Part shown: positions 6,255 to 6,605 of the stretch, in pieces | How positions within the stretch are numbered: position 1 is the stretch's first letter | How the letters are laid out: each line of letters starts with the position of its first letter | Source of the DNA: Candidatus Melainabacteria bacterium | Lineage (GTDB): Bacteria > Cyanobacteriota > Vampirovibrionia > Obscuribacterales > Obscuribacteraceae | Direction: 5' to 3' | DNA length: 6,605 nucleotides | Assembly: GCA_003175915.1 (NCBI GenBank) | Contig: PSRH01000266.1 | Coordinates: 1 to 6,605 of the forward strand | Notes under the pieces: model-generated | Seen by the model: the letters and a program-made list of their open reading frames with translations, nothing else | Told to the model about the DNA's origin: nothing | Databases searched by the model: none | Made by a program: the position numbers and the translations under genes

Positions 6255-6283
6255 AGAGTATGCTTTTCAAATTCGGAAGTCAA
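6255..6283 (-). promoter_or_regulatory. Weak candidate promoter for the leader/small RNA
   Basis: The minus strand has TTGACT (6283-6278, five of six to consensus), 17 bases, then TACTCT (6260-6255, only three of six to TATAAT). The -10 is poor. A better-looking TATAAC lies downstream (6255-6250) but at a 22-base spacing, which does not fit. Confidence 0.2.
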
Positions 6284-6289
6284 GGAGCG

Positions 6290-6311
6290 AATTGTTGGCA
6301 CCAATACAATT
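6290..6311. repeat. Inverted repeat AATTGT/ACAATT
   Basis: Arms AATTGT (6290-6295) and ACAATT (6306-6311) are separated by 10 bases that contain a further TGG/CCA pairing. The spacing resembles a dimeric regulator site. It lies immediately upstream of the weak minus-strand promoter at 6255-6283. No regulator family is recognised. Confidence 0.2.
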
Positions 6312-6501
6312 GCTTGCGCATTTTCTTGAAATGTCAGAGAGCAAAATAGAAGATTGCCACGACTGAAAATACCGAGCAGCAAAGCCCGATCCTGAGACTA
6401 TGGTAAGGGCGCTTCGCTCTTCCCCGTATGAAAAGCCGATCTGAAAGAATAAGAGCGCTGCAGCGAATCTAGCAGCGCGCTCGTGGTGCGACCGCATTGG
6501 T

Positions 6502-6530
6502 GCGGAGGAGCTTCGGACTTGCCGAAGCGA
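6502..6530. repeat. 29-bp hairpin repeat, copy 1
   Basis: This copy is identical over 29 bases to 6577-6605. It begins GCGGAGGA and contains a perfect 7-bp stem GCTTCGG (6510-6516), loop ACTTG (6517-6521) and CCGAAGC (6522-6528). The base before it (T) differs from the base before copy 2 (C), so the left boundary is real. Confidence 0.75.
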
Positions 6531-6576
6531 GGAAGGGTGGGATTGAAGTAAAGCGGGCGAGCGGAGCCTGATACGC

Positions 6577-6605
6577 GCGGAGGAGCTTCGGACTTGCCGA
6601 AGCGA
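6577..6605. repeat. 29-bp hairpin repeat, copy 2, cut by the window edge
   Basis: This is an exact second copy starting 75 bases after copy 1, with a 46-base unique interval between them. The right boundary is not visible because the window ends on the last matching base, so the repeat could be longer or part of a larger array or dispersed family. Confidence 0.75.

Larger units (their letters stand above)
6312..6605. other. Right-end region without a confident gene; hairpin-rich
   Basis: No convincing protein gene is seen. The minus strand has two overlapping frames open to the right edge, ending at 6398 and 6267. They have low-complexity Arg/Ser/Ala/Pro composition and no recognised domain. 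Several stem-loops are present: GAGCGCTGC with GCAGCGCGCTC (6453-6482, 2-base bulge), CCGCA-TTGG-TGCGG (6492-6505), and the two 29-bp hairpin repeats. No tRNA, rRNA, tmRNA, SRP RNA or RNase P RNA signature was found. Confidence 0.5.

Noticed and set aside
6137..6260. TPP or molybdenum-cofactor riboswitch upstream of a ThiF/MoeB-type gene
   Set aside because: The TPP core CTGAGA and its partner strand are absent, and no Moco-type fold could be drawn; only an unclassified leader is supported.
6267..6497. 76-residue minus-strand reading frame beginning MRSHHERAARFA
   Set aside because: The frame is open past its ATG to the window edge, has no ribosome site, domain or plausible composition, and spans several hairpins and the AATTGT/ACAATT inverted repeat; probably chance.
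6502..6605. CRISPR array (29-base repeat with a 7-bp stem, resembling type I-E repeat length)
   Set aside because: Only two repeat copies are visible, the interval is 46 bases rather than about 32, there are no cas genes, and the interval is GC-rich without spacer character. Extension to the right would be needed to revisit it.

Overview
The window is bacterial chromosomal DNA of roughly balanced base composition. It is gene-dense to about 6.0 kb and then has about 500 bases without a convincing gene. Two products have clear Sec-type signal peptides, and there is a nucleotide-sugar epimerase, which together suggest a diderm, envelope-rich bacterium. The gene style would suit a non-photosynthetic relative of Cyanobacteria (Melainabacteria/Vampirovibrionia, e.g. 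Obscuribacterales), but this is a low-confidence guess: no rRNA, tRNA or other marker gene is present.

Layout, left to right. (1) 1-813, plus strand: C-terminal two thirds of an MFS_3-type (EntS-like) drug or siderophore exporter, cut by the left edge. (2) 838-1578, minus: type III pantothenate kinase-like protein (CoaX), convergent with the transporter and lacking the expected catalytic aspartate. (3) 1654-2676, minus: NAD-dependent nucleotide-sugar epimerase of the UDP-glucuronate 4-epimerase type. (4) 2847-4334, minus: secreted protein with a low-complexity linker and nine tandem TPR repeats, ending in a hairpin terminator that overlaps its stop codon. (5) 4513-5334, plus: secreted protein with the His/Asp motifs of the zinc-dependent phospholipase C / HET-C-like fold, divergent from the TPR gene; candidate promoters for both lie in the gap. 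(6) 5337-6005, minus, probably extending upstream: ThiF/MoeB/HesA-type E1-like protein with intact zinc cysteines but a degraded ATP-binding region. (7) 6091-6605: a Rho-independent terminator oriented toward the E1-like gene, several hairpins, a possible small RNA or leader, and two exact 29-bp hairpin repeats, the second running into the right edge.

The genes do not form one obvious pathway. Genes 2-4 share a strand and could be partly co-transcribed, but the terminator after the TPR gene argues that epimerase-coaX is a separate unit. I see no defence system, mobile element or CRISPR array that can be supported. The most interesting points are two enzyme homologues with altered catalytic residues (CoaX-like and E1-like), the missing start codon and upstream terminator of the E1-like gene, and the hairpin repeats at the right end.
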